From NCBI GenBank assembly GCA_937910655.1, contig CALEMV010000181.1:1-6901 (forward strand): DNA of 6,901 nt. Direction: 5' to 3'. The DNA comes from an uncultured Solobacterium sp. (GTDB lineage: Bacteria; Bacillota_I; Bacilli_A; Erysipelotrichales; Erysipelotrichaceae). Each line of letters starts with the position of its first letter. Positions within the stretch are counted from its first letter, which is position 1. Position numbers and translations under genes: made by a program. A model generated the notes under the pieces. That model saw only the letters and a program-made list of their open reading frames with translations. It was not told where the DNA came from and did no database searches. Below are positions 1 through 6,283 of this stretch, in pieces.

Positions 1-52
1 CATACGAGATCATGCCTAGTCTCGTGGGCTCGGAGATGTGTATAAGAGACAG
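1..52 (+). other. Illumina Nextera P7/i7 adapter remnant (non-genomic)
   Basis: Positions 1-10 match the 3' end of the P7 flow-cell oligo. Positions 11-18 (CATGCCTA) match the i7 index oligo known as N706. Positions 19-52 match the Nextera read-2 adapter, ending in the transposase mosaic end TATAAGAGACAG. The three parts are in the exact order and spacing of a Nextera library molecule, so this is untrimmed library sequence at a contig end and not bacterial DNA. Genomic sequence starts at 53. The adapter's last G joins genomic TG to make a false GTG start codon for the first gene. Confidence 0.97.
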
Positions 53-495
53 TGAACGAAGAGGTACTATTTAGAGGATACCTTTACAAAAGACTAAATA
101 CATTCCTTCCGATTCCGATGGTAATTGCTTTATCGAGTTTATTATTCGCTGTACTGCATCTGAGGAATCCCGGGATTTCAGTACTAGCATTTATTAATCT
201 TATTATATTTGGCGTTTTTGCTGCGCTAGTTCGCTATCATTCAAATAGTTTATGGTTCATAGGCGCTTTACATTCTGCTTGGAATTTTACGCAGGGACCA
301 CTTTTAGGAGTTGCTGTATCAGGCAATGGTAATCAGCAATTTGTTCTTTTTTCAAAACTAAGTGATGCAACTACGCTTATTAATGGTGGCAGTTTTGGTT
401 TAGAAGGTAGTTTAATAACAACACTTATTTTGTTGGTGGCTATTTTTGCAATTACTAAAAAGTTTAGTTGTATTGAAAAACTAATTTGTAAATAA
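53..495 (+). CDS. CPBP family intramembrane metalloprotease, 5'-truncated
   Basis: C-terminal part of a multi-pass membrane protein of the CPBP (CAAX protease and bacteriocin-processing, Abi) family; about 147 codons remain. All three family motifs are visible: EExxxR as EEVLFR right at the truncated edge, FxxxH as FAVLH about residues 32-36, and HxxxN as HSAWN about residues 74-78. The Glu and His residues of these motifs form the metal-dependent active site in the family. Hydrophobic stretches at about residues 20-35, 43-60 and 118-135 are probable membrane segments. The N-terminal helices that normally precede EExxxR are missing because the contig begins here; the first in-frame genomic codon is AAC at 55, and the GTG at 52 is an adapter artefact. 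Members act in prenyl-protein processing, bacteriocin self-immunity or maturation; which applies here cannot be told. No clear terminator follows the stop codon. Confidence 0.9.
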
Positions 496-510
496 AATTC
501 AAAAAAGTTA

Positions 511-538
511 TTGACATTTATTAAATTCAAAATAAACT
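511..538 (+). promoter_or_regulatory. Probable sigma-A promoter of the metNIQ T-box transcript
   Basis: A perfect -35 TTGACA at 511-516 is followed after 16 bases by TAAACT (533-538), a 4/6 match to the -10 consensus. An alternative TATAAG at 538-543 would need a 21-base spacer, which is too long. Transcription would start at about 545, just upstream of the 5' strand of T-box stem I, which is where the leader should begin. The -10 assignment is less certain than the -35. Confidence 0.6.
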
Positions 539-544
539 ATAAGC

Positions 545-807
545 ATAAGCGATGATAAGAAGAGTAGCTGAAAGATAGTATCACAGAGAGTCCTCGAATG
601 CTGAGAAGAGGATATACGAAGGTTTAGTGAAGATGGTCTTGGAGTTGTTCTTCCGAAATGTAGGGAGTACCGGGATGTCCCGTTATAGACAAAGAGTATG
701 TTGGTACTCGATGAGGTATGTATTGTGAAATGCATATGAACTAAGGTGGTAACACGAGATTATTTATCCCGTCCTTACATGTAAGTGTAAGTGCGGGATT
801 TTTGTTT
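545..807 (+). promoter_or_regulatory. T-box riboswitch leader, probable tRNA-Met specificity
   Basis: The leader has the full T-box architecture. The stem I base pairs GAAGA (559-563) with TCTTC (649-653) and includes the AGTA element. The distal part has the AGAGAG bulge (585-590), a TCCTC/GAGGA helix (591-595, 608-612) and a GCTGAGAA-type apical loop. The 3' side of the specifier loop reads GTGAAG-ATG-GTC, placing the likely specifier AUG at 633-635. Stem II-type pairing joins GAGTACC (665-671) to GGTACTC (703-709) around a small CGGG/CCCG hairpin. Stem III pairs ATGTATT (718-724) with AATGCAT (729-735). The T-box AAGGTGGTAACACG is at 743-756; its TGGT bulge can pair with the ACCA end expected of tRNA-Met. 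AAGG (743-746) pairs with CCTT (773-776) in the antiterminator. Both specifier and discriminator base agree with the downstream methionine importer. The exact specifier frame is inferred by comparison with other T-boxes. Confidence 0.92.
766..807 (+). terminator. T-box regulated rho-independent terminator
   Basis: ATCCCG (766-771) pairs with CGGGAT (794-799), extended inward by CTTACA (774-779) with TGTAAG (786-791), leaving the first TGTAAG copy (780-785) as the loop. A T-rich run follows (799-807, interrupted by one G). The left arm overlaps CCGTCCTT, which the antiterminator needs, so the two folds exclude each other. Terminated by default, this would be read through when uncharged tRNA stabilises the antiterminator. 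Confidence 0.88.
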
Positions 808-826
808 ATATAGATAGGAGGCAGCG

Positions 827-1846
827 ATGATTGAGTTATATAACATAGTGAAAACATTCAAAGCGAACAAGGAAAACATCCATGCGGTAAACAACGTTTC
901 ACTCACCATCAATGATGGTGAAATCTACGGCATCATCGGATATTCCGGTGCTGGTAAAAGTACGTTAATTCGTTTGATCAATCAACTCGAAGTACAGACA
1001 GCTGGTGATGTTATCATCAATGGTGTCAACTTCAAAGAACTGAGTCCTAAAGAACTACGTTTACAACGTCAACAAATCGGTATGATTTTCCAACACTTCA
1101 ACCTCCTATGGAGTAGAACAGTCGCGGAAAACATCGAACTTCCTCTAGAGTTCGCGCATGTGCCTAAAGCAGAGAGAAAACAAAGAGCAGCTGAGCTAAT
1201 TGAAATGGTAGGCTTAACAGGAAGAGAAGATGCATACCCAAGTGAACTCTCAGGTGGTCAAAAACAAAGAGTTGGTATTGCAAGAGCACTCGCCAATTCG
1301 CCAAGAATTCTACTATGTGATGAGGCAACCTCTGCACTAGACCCTGATACAACAGAGCAGATTCTTGAACTATTAAGAGAAATCAATAGTCGTTTAGGAA
1401 TCACCATCGTGATGATTACACACCAGATGGAAGTTGTTCAAAAGATATGTACACGAATGGCAGTGATGAGTGATGGAAATATTGTGGAAGAAGGAACAGT
1501 GAAACAGTTGTTCGAACATCCAAAACACGCAGTCACAAGAAGATTTGTGCAGAATATTGAAGCCAACCAAACAATCGAAGAATTGGCGGAGAGCTTAAAA
1601 GAGAAATATCCAAGTGGTAAGTTACTACGTTTATCCTTTACAGGAAATAATGCAGAGCAGCCAACGATTATCAATGCGGCAAGACTTGTACCATTTGAGA
1701 TATCGATTGTAGAGTCAAACATCTCACAATCCTCTGTTGGACCAATGGGTGTTACATACATTCATATTAGTGGTGGAGTTGATAGTGACTACAACAAGTT
1801 TGTGACATACTTAACTGACAACAATGTCATAGTGGAGGTGCTCTAA
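827..1846 (+). CDS. metN: Methionine ABC transporter ATP-binding protein MetN
   Basis: Cytoplasmic ATPase of the MetNIQ importer; it hydrolyses ATP to drive uptake of L-methionine and often D-methionine. At 339 aa it has the usual MetN length. Visible motifs: Walker [10 protein letters not shown] at residues 38-46, Q-loop Gln89 (IFQH), ABC signature LSGGQ at 141-145, Walker B ILLCDE at 161-166, D-loop SALD at 169-172 and switch His199. Residues from about 265 to 339 form the C-terminal NIL domain, which in characterised MetN binds methionine and inhibits transport when the cell has enough. The start is set by AGGAGG at 816-821, five bases upstream. It is first in the operon behind the Met T-box, and its stop TAA shares one base with the metI ATG (TAATG), so the two are translationally coupled. 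Nothing is missing from the catalytic core. Confidence 0.96.
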   Translation: MIELYNIVKTFKANKENIHAVNNVSLTINDGEIYGIIGYSGAGKSTLIRLINQLEVQTAGDVIINGVNFKELSPKELRLQRQQIGMIFQHFNLLWSRTVAENIELPLEFAHVPKAERKQRAAELIEMVGLTGREDAYPSELSGGQKQRVGIARALANSPRILLCDEATSALDPDTTEQILELLREINSRLGITIVMITHQMEVVQKICTRMAVMSDGNIVEEGTVKQLFEHPKHAVTRRFVQNIEANQTIEELAESLKEKYPSGKLLRLSFTGNNAEQPTIINAARLVPFEISIVESNISQSSVGPMGVTYIHISGGVDSDYNKFVTYLTDNNVIVEVL

Positions 1847-2505
1847 TGATAGGTGGCGTACTGAATTTAGATCAGCTATTCAAAGCTATCAATGAAACAC
1901 TCTATATGACAGCCGTATCACTTGTACTTGCGACAGTCTTAGGCTTACTGATTGGTATTCTACTGTACTGTACACAAACGGGTGGACTATTCCAAAACAA
2001 GATTATCAATCGAGTGATTGATGTAATTATTAACGTATTACGTGCAATTCCATTTATCATCTTACTGATTATCTTGATTCCATTTACAAAGCTGATTGTA
2101 GGAACGATGTTAGGAGCTACAGCAGCCTTACCTTCACTGGTATTTGCGGCAGCGCCGTTCTATGCACGAATGTGCATCATCGCATTCCAAGATGTAAACA
2201 AAGGTACCATTGAAGCAAGTAAAGCAATGGGTGCCAGCAATTGGCAAATTATTTTGAAAGTATTACTTCCTGAAGCATTACCATCCTTGATCTCAGGAAT
2301 CACAGTAACAGGAATTTCCTTAATCTCCTATACAGCAATGGCAGGTGCCATCGGTGCTGGAGGACTTGGAAACCTCGCATACTTATATGGTTTTGCAAGA
2401 AGAAATGAATTGATACTTTATACTTCAACCATCATCATTATCGTCATTGTATTTGCAATACAGTGGATGGGTGATGCAATCGTAAAACGAATCGACAAAC
2501 GATAA
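1846..2505 (+). CDS. metI: Methionine ABC transporter permease MetI
   Basis: Integral membrane subunit forming the translocation path of the methionine importer, 219 aa, typical for MetI. Hydrophobic segments at about residues 20-42, 55-82, 90-113, 145-178 and 190-206 fit the five-helix MetI topology. The EAA cytoplasmic loop, which docks into MetN, is at about 123-150 (EASKAMGASN, then LPEALPSL). The start ATG overlaps the metN stop by one base; GGAGG at 1834-1838 lies seven bases upstream inside metN. It is followed after 28 bases by metQ. Intact, with no unusual features. Confidence 0.96.
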   Translation: MIGGVLNLDQLFKAINETLYMTAVSLVLATVLGLLIGILLYCTQTGGLFQNKIINRVIDVIINVLRAIPFIILLIILIPFTKLIVGTMLGATAALPSLVFAAAPFYARMCIIAFQDVNKGTIEASKAMGASNWQIILKVLLPEALPSLISGITVTGISLISYTAMAGAIGAGGLGNLAYLYGFARRNELILYTSTIIIIVIVFAIQWMGDAIVKRIDKR

Positions 2506-2533
2506 ATATATAAAAAGAAAAGGGAGAAAACTC

Positions 2534-3385
2534 ATGAACAAGATTACAAAGATTATTGCAGCAGCTACATTCGCATTAGGCTTAACAGCATGCGGAACAT
2601 CCAAAAAAGAAAGTGCATCAACAACTTCTTCAGACAGTACAAAGTTAACAGTAATCGCAACTGCTAACCCACACGCAGTGATTCTAGAAGAAGCTAAGTC
2701 CATCTTAAAGAACAAGTACAACATCGACCTAGAAGTAACAGTTACAGATGATTACTTCATTCCAAACGAAGCAGTATCTAATGGAGAAGCAGACGCAAAC
2801 TACTTCCAGCACGTTCCATTCTTTGATAAAGAAAAGAAAGAAAAGAATTACAAGATTTCTAATGTAGGTGGAGTTCATATCGAACCATTTGGAATCTACT
2901 CTAAGACAATCAAGAAAGTTTCTGATATCAAGGATGGTTCAACAGTTGTTATTTCTAACTCTGTAGCAGATAACGGTCGTATCTTAGCAATTCTTGCACA
3001 GGAAAACTTAGTGAAGTTACCAGAAAACGCAGATGTATTAAACTTAACAATCGCAGATATTGATAACGACACAAACAATCCAAAGCACTTAAAGTTCCGG
3101 GAAGTAAAACCAGAATTACTCGCAACAGCTTATGAAAACGGTGAAGGTGACTTAGTAGCTATCAACGGTAACTTCGCAATCAACGCTGGTCTAAAGCCAG
3201 GATCTGATGCATTAATCCTTGAAAAGGCTAATGAATCTAACCCATATGTAAATATCATCGCTTGCCAAGAAGGTCATGAAAAGGATGAAAAGATTCAAGC
3301 TTTAGTTAAGGTATTACAGTCAGAAGAAATTCGTGAATTCATCAAGAAGAACTGGTCTGATGGTTCTGTTATCCCAGCTGAATAA
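2534..3385 (+). CDS. metQ: Methionine-binding lipoprotein MetQ (NlpA family)
   Basis: Extracytoplasmic substrate-binding protein that delivers methionine to MetI, 283 aa, normal for the family. The N-terminus is a lipoprotein signal: Lys residues, a hydrophobic stretch, then lipobox LTAC with the lipidated Cys at residue 20. A Ser/Thr-rich linker (about 22-36) precedes the binding domain, which starts at KLTVIATANPHA. The hallmark ANYFQHVPFFD, seen in NlpA/MetQ proteins, is near residue 90. AGGGAG at 2521-2526 sits seven bases before the ATG. It is the last gene of the operon and is followed by a strong terminator. Binding of methionine over another amino acid is supported by the metN NIL domain and the Met-type T-box, not by individual ligand residues that I can assign. 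Confidence 0.94.
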   Translation: MNKITKIIAAATFALGLTACGTSKKESASTTSSDSTKLTVIATANPHAVILEEAKSILKNKYNIDLEVTVTDDYFIPNEAVSNGEADANYFQHVPFFDKEKKEKNYKISNVGGVHIEPFGIYSKTIKKVSDIKDGSTVVISNSVADNGRILAILAQENLVKLPENADVLNLTIADIDNDTNNPKHLKFREVKPELLATAYENGEGDLVAINGNFAINAGLKPGSDALILEKANESNPYVNIIACQEGHEKDEKIQALVKVLQSEEIREFIKKNWSDGSVIPAE

Positions 3386-3397
3386 GAATTAAGATTA

Positions 3398-3426
3398 GTC
3401 ATGCATGCATAGTGCATGGCTTTTTT
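3398..3426 (+). terminator. Rho-independent terminator after metQ
   Basis: GTCATGCA (3398-3405) pairs with TGCATGGC (3413-3420) in an 8-bp stem with one G-T pair, a 7-base loop, and six T residues directly after (3421-3426). It lies 12 bases after the metQ stop and separates the methionine import operon from the lyase operon. Confidence 0.9.
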
Positions 3427-3448
3427 ATATCTATAATATTCAGATAAA

Positions 3449-3523
3449 TATCACTTTCCTATCACATGTAAAATTTGAAGAAGAGTGATACTCTAGATGT
3501 AGATAGATTTGATTTAACATCTA
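3449..3523. promoter_or_regulatory. Dyad-rich control region upstream of citD
   Basis: The gap before citD holds three dyads. TATCACTTTCCT (3449-3460) is opposed by AGAAGAGTGATA (3479-3490): 12 positions, of which one is a G-T pair and one a mismatch. AGAGT-GAT-ACTCT (3482-3494) is a compact 13-base operator-like palindrome. TAGATGT (3494-3500) matches ACATCTA (3517-3523), a perfect 7-bp repeat ending four bases before the ribosome binding site AAAGGA (3527-3532). A weak promoter could use TTGAAG (3475-3480) as -35 with TGTAGA (3498-3503) as -10, which would put the compact palindrome between the two elements, but the -10 is poor. I cannot name a regulator; a repressor or activator site and an mRNA hairpin near the start are both possible. 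Confidence 0.4.
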
Positions 3524-3538
3524 TGGAAAGGATGTAGT

Positions 3539-3841
3539 ATGGAAATTAAAGAAACAGCCAGTGCGGGGACAATTGAAAAATGTGATTGCCTTGTGACAGT
3601 TTCAAAGGGAGATGGGGATATCAAAATCAACCTTTCTTCAAAAGTTTTATATCAATATGGTGATAGTATCAGAAATACAATTCTTCAAACATTAAAGAAA
3701 TTAGATGTAAATGATGTAACAGTTGATGTTGAAGATATGGGCGCTTTTGAGTATGTGATTGTGGCTAGACTAGAAGCTGCAATCTATCGTAGCCAGAAAC
3801 AGATGGATCAGATTCTATGGGGAGCTTTACTACATGAATAA
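3539..3841 (+). CDS. citD: Citrate lyase acyl carrier protein-like subunit CitD, lacking the cofactor serine
   Basis: The small (gamma) subunit of citrate-lyase-type enzymes, 100 aa against about 97-98 in known CitD. The family pattern is clear: AGTxE at residues 9-13, the hydrophobic LVTV strand, FGD-like YGDSIRNTIL at about 40-49, DVEDMGAFEYVIVARLEAA at about 64-82. In Klebsiella and E. coli CitD the residue right after AGTLE is Ser14, which carries the 2'-(5''-phosphoribosyl)-3'-dephospho-CoA group that holds the acyl substrate. Here AGTIE is followed by Lys14-Cys15 (codons AAA TGT), so the attachment serine is absent; the nearest Ser is residue 8, before AGT. Several base changes separate this from a Ser-Ser pair, so a simple sequencing error is unlikely. 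The start has AAAGGA six bases upstream. The last eight bases overlap citE. It is clearly a CitD homologue; whether it carries any cofactor is in doubt. Confidence 0.85.
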   Translation: MEIKETASAGTIEKCDCLVTVSKGDGDIKINLSSKVLYQYGDSIRNTILQTLKKLDVNDVTVDVEDMGAFEYVIVARLEAAIYRSQKQMDQILWGALLHE

Positions 3842-4736
3842 TAAGAATCGCTTACGTCGAACGATGATGTTTCTAAATGCACAAAAGCCAAATTTACTAA
3901 AAGATCCATTTATTTACAAACCGGATTCTTTGATATTCGATTTAGAAGATGCGGTTGCACTAGGTGAAAAGGATGCGGCTCGTTTTGTGCTTGCGCATGC
4001 GCTTAAGAGTGTTGATTATCAAAACTGTGAGAAGGTAGTTCGTATCAATGGTATTGATACACCATTCTGGAAAGAAGATATCCGTTGTGCAGTATACGCA
4101 GGCTGTGATAGTATCCGTATTCCTAAGACAGAGTCAGCTGAAGATGTACAAGCAGTTGAAGCAGAAGTTTTAAAGGCTGAAAAAGAAGCAGGTGTTGAAG
4201 AAGGGCATACTTTACTGATGGCTGCGATTGAATCCGCAAAAGGAGTCATTAATCTAAAGGAGATCTGTACAGCTTCCTCACGATTATTCGGGGTAGCACT
4301 ATCCGCTGGTGATTATACAAAAGACTTACATACAGTTATCACTGGTACAGGTGTTGAACTCTCAGGTGCTAGACAGTTAATGGTAATTACCGCAAGAGCA
4401 ACTGGTGTTCAATGTTTCGATACTGTCTATACAAGCCTTGATAATATGGAAGGCTTGAAGGCTGAAACAAAACTAATTCATGATATGGGATTTGATGGCA
4501 AATCGATTATTAATCCAAGACAGATTCCAATCGTTCATGAAGTATATACACCAAGTCAAGAAGACATTATCTTTGCACAAAAAGTCGTAAAAGAAATCGA
4601 TGAAAAACGTGCGCAGGGAATTGGTGTATTTACCGTAGATGGAAAGATGATTGATGTTGCATTCTATGATGGCGCAAAGAGAACGATAGCACTTGCAAAA
4701 GCTGCAGGCGTATATCAGGAGGTAGACAATGCTTAA
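3834..4736 (+). CDS. citE: Citrate lyase beta subunit-like protein CitE (citryl-thioester lyase)
   Basis: Homologue of the HpcH/HpaI-type TIM-barrel subunit that cleaves citryl thioester to oxaloacetate and acetyl thioester; 300 aa, typical. Recognisable blocks: LRRTMMF at 7-13, DSLIFDLEDAVALGEKDAAR at 31-50, VVRIN with Arg70, RIPKTES at 95-101, AAIES with metal-ligand candidate Glu133, ALSAGDYTKDL with metal-ligand candidate Asp160, FDTVYTS, and GFDGKSIINPRQ at 219-230. An oddity is at residues 14-20: the usual FVPG(N) turn after RRTMMF/RRSMLF is replaced by LNAQKPN, which removes the conserved Pro-Gly. The catalytic metal site looks intact. The start lies 8 bases inside citD, with GGGGAG at 3819-3824; the end overlaps citF by 8 bases. 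Substrate could be citrate or a relative such as citramalate; the sequence alone does not decide. Confidence 0.9.
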   Translation: MNNKNRLRRTMMFLNAQKPNLLKDPFIYKPDSLIFDLEDAVALGEKDAARFVLAHALKSVDYQNCEKVVRINGIDTPFWKEDIRCAVYAGCDSIRIPKTESAEDVQAVEAEVLKAEKEAGVEEGHTLLMAAIESAKGVINLKEICTASSRLFGVALSAGDYTKDLHTVITGTGVELSGARQLMVITARATGVQCFDTVYTSLDNMEGLKAETKLIHDMGFDGKSIINPRQIPIVHEVYTPSQEDIIFAQKVVKEIDEKRAQGIGVFTVDGKMIDVAFYDGAKRTIALAKAAGVYQEVDNA

Positions 4737-6282
4737 TGCTGTAGGAAGGGAAATTCCACAAGAAGTATTAGATGAAACTGGTAAAACAGTCTTTCAGGGA
4801 TCATATCAATTTGATCAACACGAATATATAAAAACTGCTGTAAAAGCAAAGACTCGTATTGGTGGTAGTGGTAGCAAACTTGAAAGTAGTATTCAAGAGG
4901 TATTACAGAAGTGTAATGCCCATGATGGTATGACAATTAGTTTCCACCATCACTTCCGTGAAGGTGACCTAGTGGTAATGCAGGTAATGAATGTCATACA
5001 TGAGCTAGGATATAAAGATATTACAATCTGTGCTAGTTCCTTAAGTAAAGCACAAGATGACCTTGTGCCAATGATGGAAGATGGTACTGTAACACATATT
5101 GAAACATCTGGTGTTCGTGGCAAGCTTGGTGAAGCTATCAGTGAAGGGAAACTAAAGGGTATCGCAATCTTACGCTCTCATGGTGGAAGAGTTCGTGCGA
5201 TTGAAACAGGGGAAACAAAGATTGATATTGCCTTTATTGGTGCCCCGAGTTGTGATGAGTACGGAAACTGCCGAGGTGTTGGTGGCAATAGTAACTGTGG
5301 TGTATTATCCTATGCCGCAATCGATGCAGAATATGCAGAGAACGTCGTGATTTTAACGGATTGTATTGTTCCATTTCCAAACTTTCCAGCAGATATCAGT
5401 ATGACAAATGTTGATTATGTCATCAAAGTTGATACGATTGGTGATGCGGATAAGATTGCGACAGGTGCGGCACGTCCTGTAACAGATATGAGAAAACTCA
5501 TGATGGCGCAAAGCTGTGCTGATTTTATCGCATGTACACCAGCGTTTCAGGATGGGTTTTCATTCCAGACAGGAATTGGCGGAGCTTCTATCGCTACAGC
5601 ACAATGTCTTGCGGAAAAGATGAGAGAGAAGAATATTCACATGAGTTTTGGCGCTGGCGGAATGTCAAAACCAATGTGTGATTTATTAGAAGAAGGTCTT
5701 GTAAACTGTCTTTTAGATACACAGGACTTTGATGTACCTTCGATTGAGAATCTCATTTCTAATCCAAAGCACTATTCCATCACAACGAAGGAGTATGCAG
5801 ATCCTTTCTGCAAAGGTGCTGTTGTAAATAAATTAGACTTTGTCATTCTAGGAACTTTAGAGGCAGATATTCACTTCAATTGCAATGTTGTAGTAAGCTC
5901 TGAAGGAGAACTGATGGGTGCACAAGGTGGTCATCCTGATACAGCAGCAGGTGCAAAATGTACAATCGTCATTACACCACTTTTACAAGGAAGAATTCCA
6001 ACAATACGTAACCAGGTTACGACCGTTACTACACCTGGCGAAACAGTCGATGTCATCGTTACAGATTACGGTATTGCGATTAATCCCAAGCGACAGGACC
6101 TATTAGAAGTTGCACAAAACGCACATCTTCCGATTAAGACAATCGAAGAATTACGTGATATAGCATATGGTATGGCAAAAGAGCCTGCCTCACTAGTGTA
6201 TGAGGATAAGGTTGTAGCTATTATTGAATCTAGAGATGGCACCATCATGGATGTCGTTCGAAAGAGAAAGGATAAAATCTAA
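4729..6282 (+). CDS. citF: Citrate lyase alpha subunit-like protein CitF (acyl-CoA/ACP:citrate transferase)
   Basis: CoA-transferase subunit that exchanges the acetyl group of the activated thioester for citrate; 517 aa against about 510 for E. coli CitF. Blocks shared with CitF: DGMTISFHHHFREGDLVV at 66-83, ASSLSKA at 102-108, SHGGRVRAIETG at 150-161, APSCDEYGN at 172-180, VIKVDTIGDADKIATGA at 231-247, FQTGIGGAS at 279-287, GTLEADIHFNCNV at 375-387, GAQGGHPDTAAGA at 397-409 and VTDYGIAINPKR at 444-455. Glu378, in the LEADIHFN block, aligns with LEIDTQFN of E. coli and is a candidate for the glutamate that carries the acyl/CoA intermediate in this transferase fold; that role is inferred. The protein is fairly rich in Cys (for example C175, C181, C190), as is common in anaerobes. 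AGGAGG at 4717-4722 inside citE gives a strong start. Full length, no frameshift. Confidence 0.93.
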   Translation: MLNAVGREIPQEVLDETGKTVFQGSYQFDQHEYIKTAVKAKTRIGGSGSKLESSIQEVLQKCNAHDGMTISFHHHFREGDLVVMQVMNVIHELGYKDITICASSLSKAQDDLVPMMEDGTVTHIETSGVRGKLGEAISEGKLKGIAILRSHGGRVRAIETGETKIDIAFIGAPSCDEYGNCRGVGGNSNCGVLSYAAIDAEYAENVVILTDCIVPFPNFPADISMTNVDYVIKVDTIGDADKIATGAARPVTDMRKLMMAQSCADFIACTPAFQDGFSFQTGIGGASIATAQCLAEKMREKNIHMSFGAGGMSKPMCDLLEEGLVNCLLDTQDFDVPSIENLISNPKHYSITTKEYADPFCKGAVVNKLDFVILGTLEADIHFNCNVVVSSEGELMGAQGGHPDTAAGAKCTIVITPLLQGRIPTIRNQVTTVTTPGETVDVIVTDYGIAINPKRQDLLEVAQNAHLPIKTIEELRDIAYGMAKEPASLVYEDKVVAIIESRDGTIMDVVRKRKDKI

Positions 6283-6283
6283 T

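Noticed and set aside
508..735. Minus-strand reading frame of 75 codons across the leader
   Set aside because: It lies wholly over conserved T-box structure, has no ribosome binding site and gives a composition unlike a protein; it is a shadow of the RNA element.
3432..3437. Perfect TATAAT as a -10 box for the citD operon
   Set aside because: At 16-18 bases upstream the sequence falls in the metQ terminator and has no -35 likeness; the match in AT-rich DNA after the T run is probably chance.
3834..3841. Eight-base overlap of citD and citE (and of citE and citF at 4729-4736) as frameshift evidence
   Set aside because: Each downstream start has its own ribosome binding site and both proteins are full length; short overlaps are normal translational coupling in tight operons.
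5918..6106. Plus-strand 62-codon frame inside citF
   Set aside because: It is an out-of-frame shadow of a well-conserved stretch of citF, with no credible ribosome binding site or family match.
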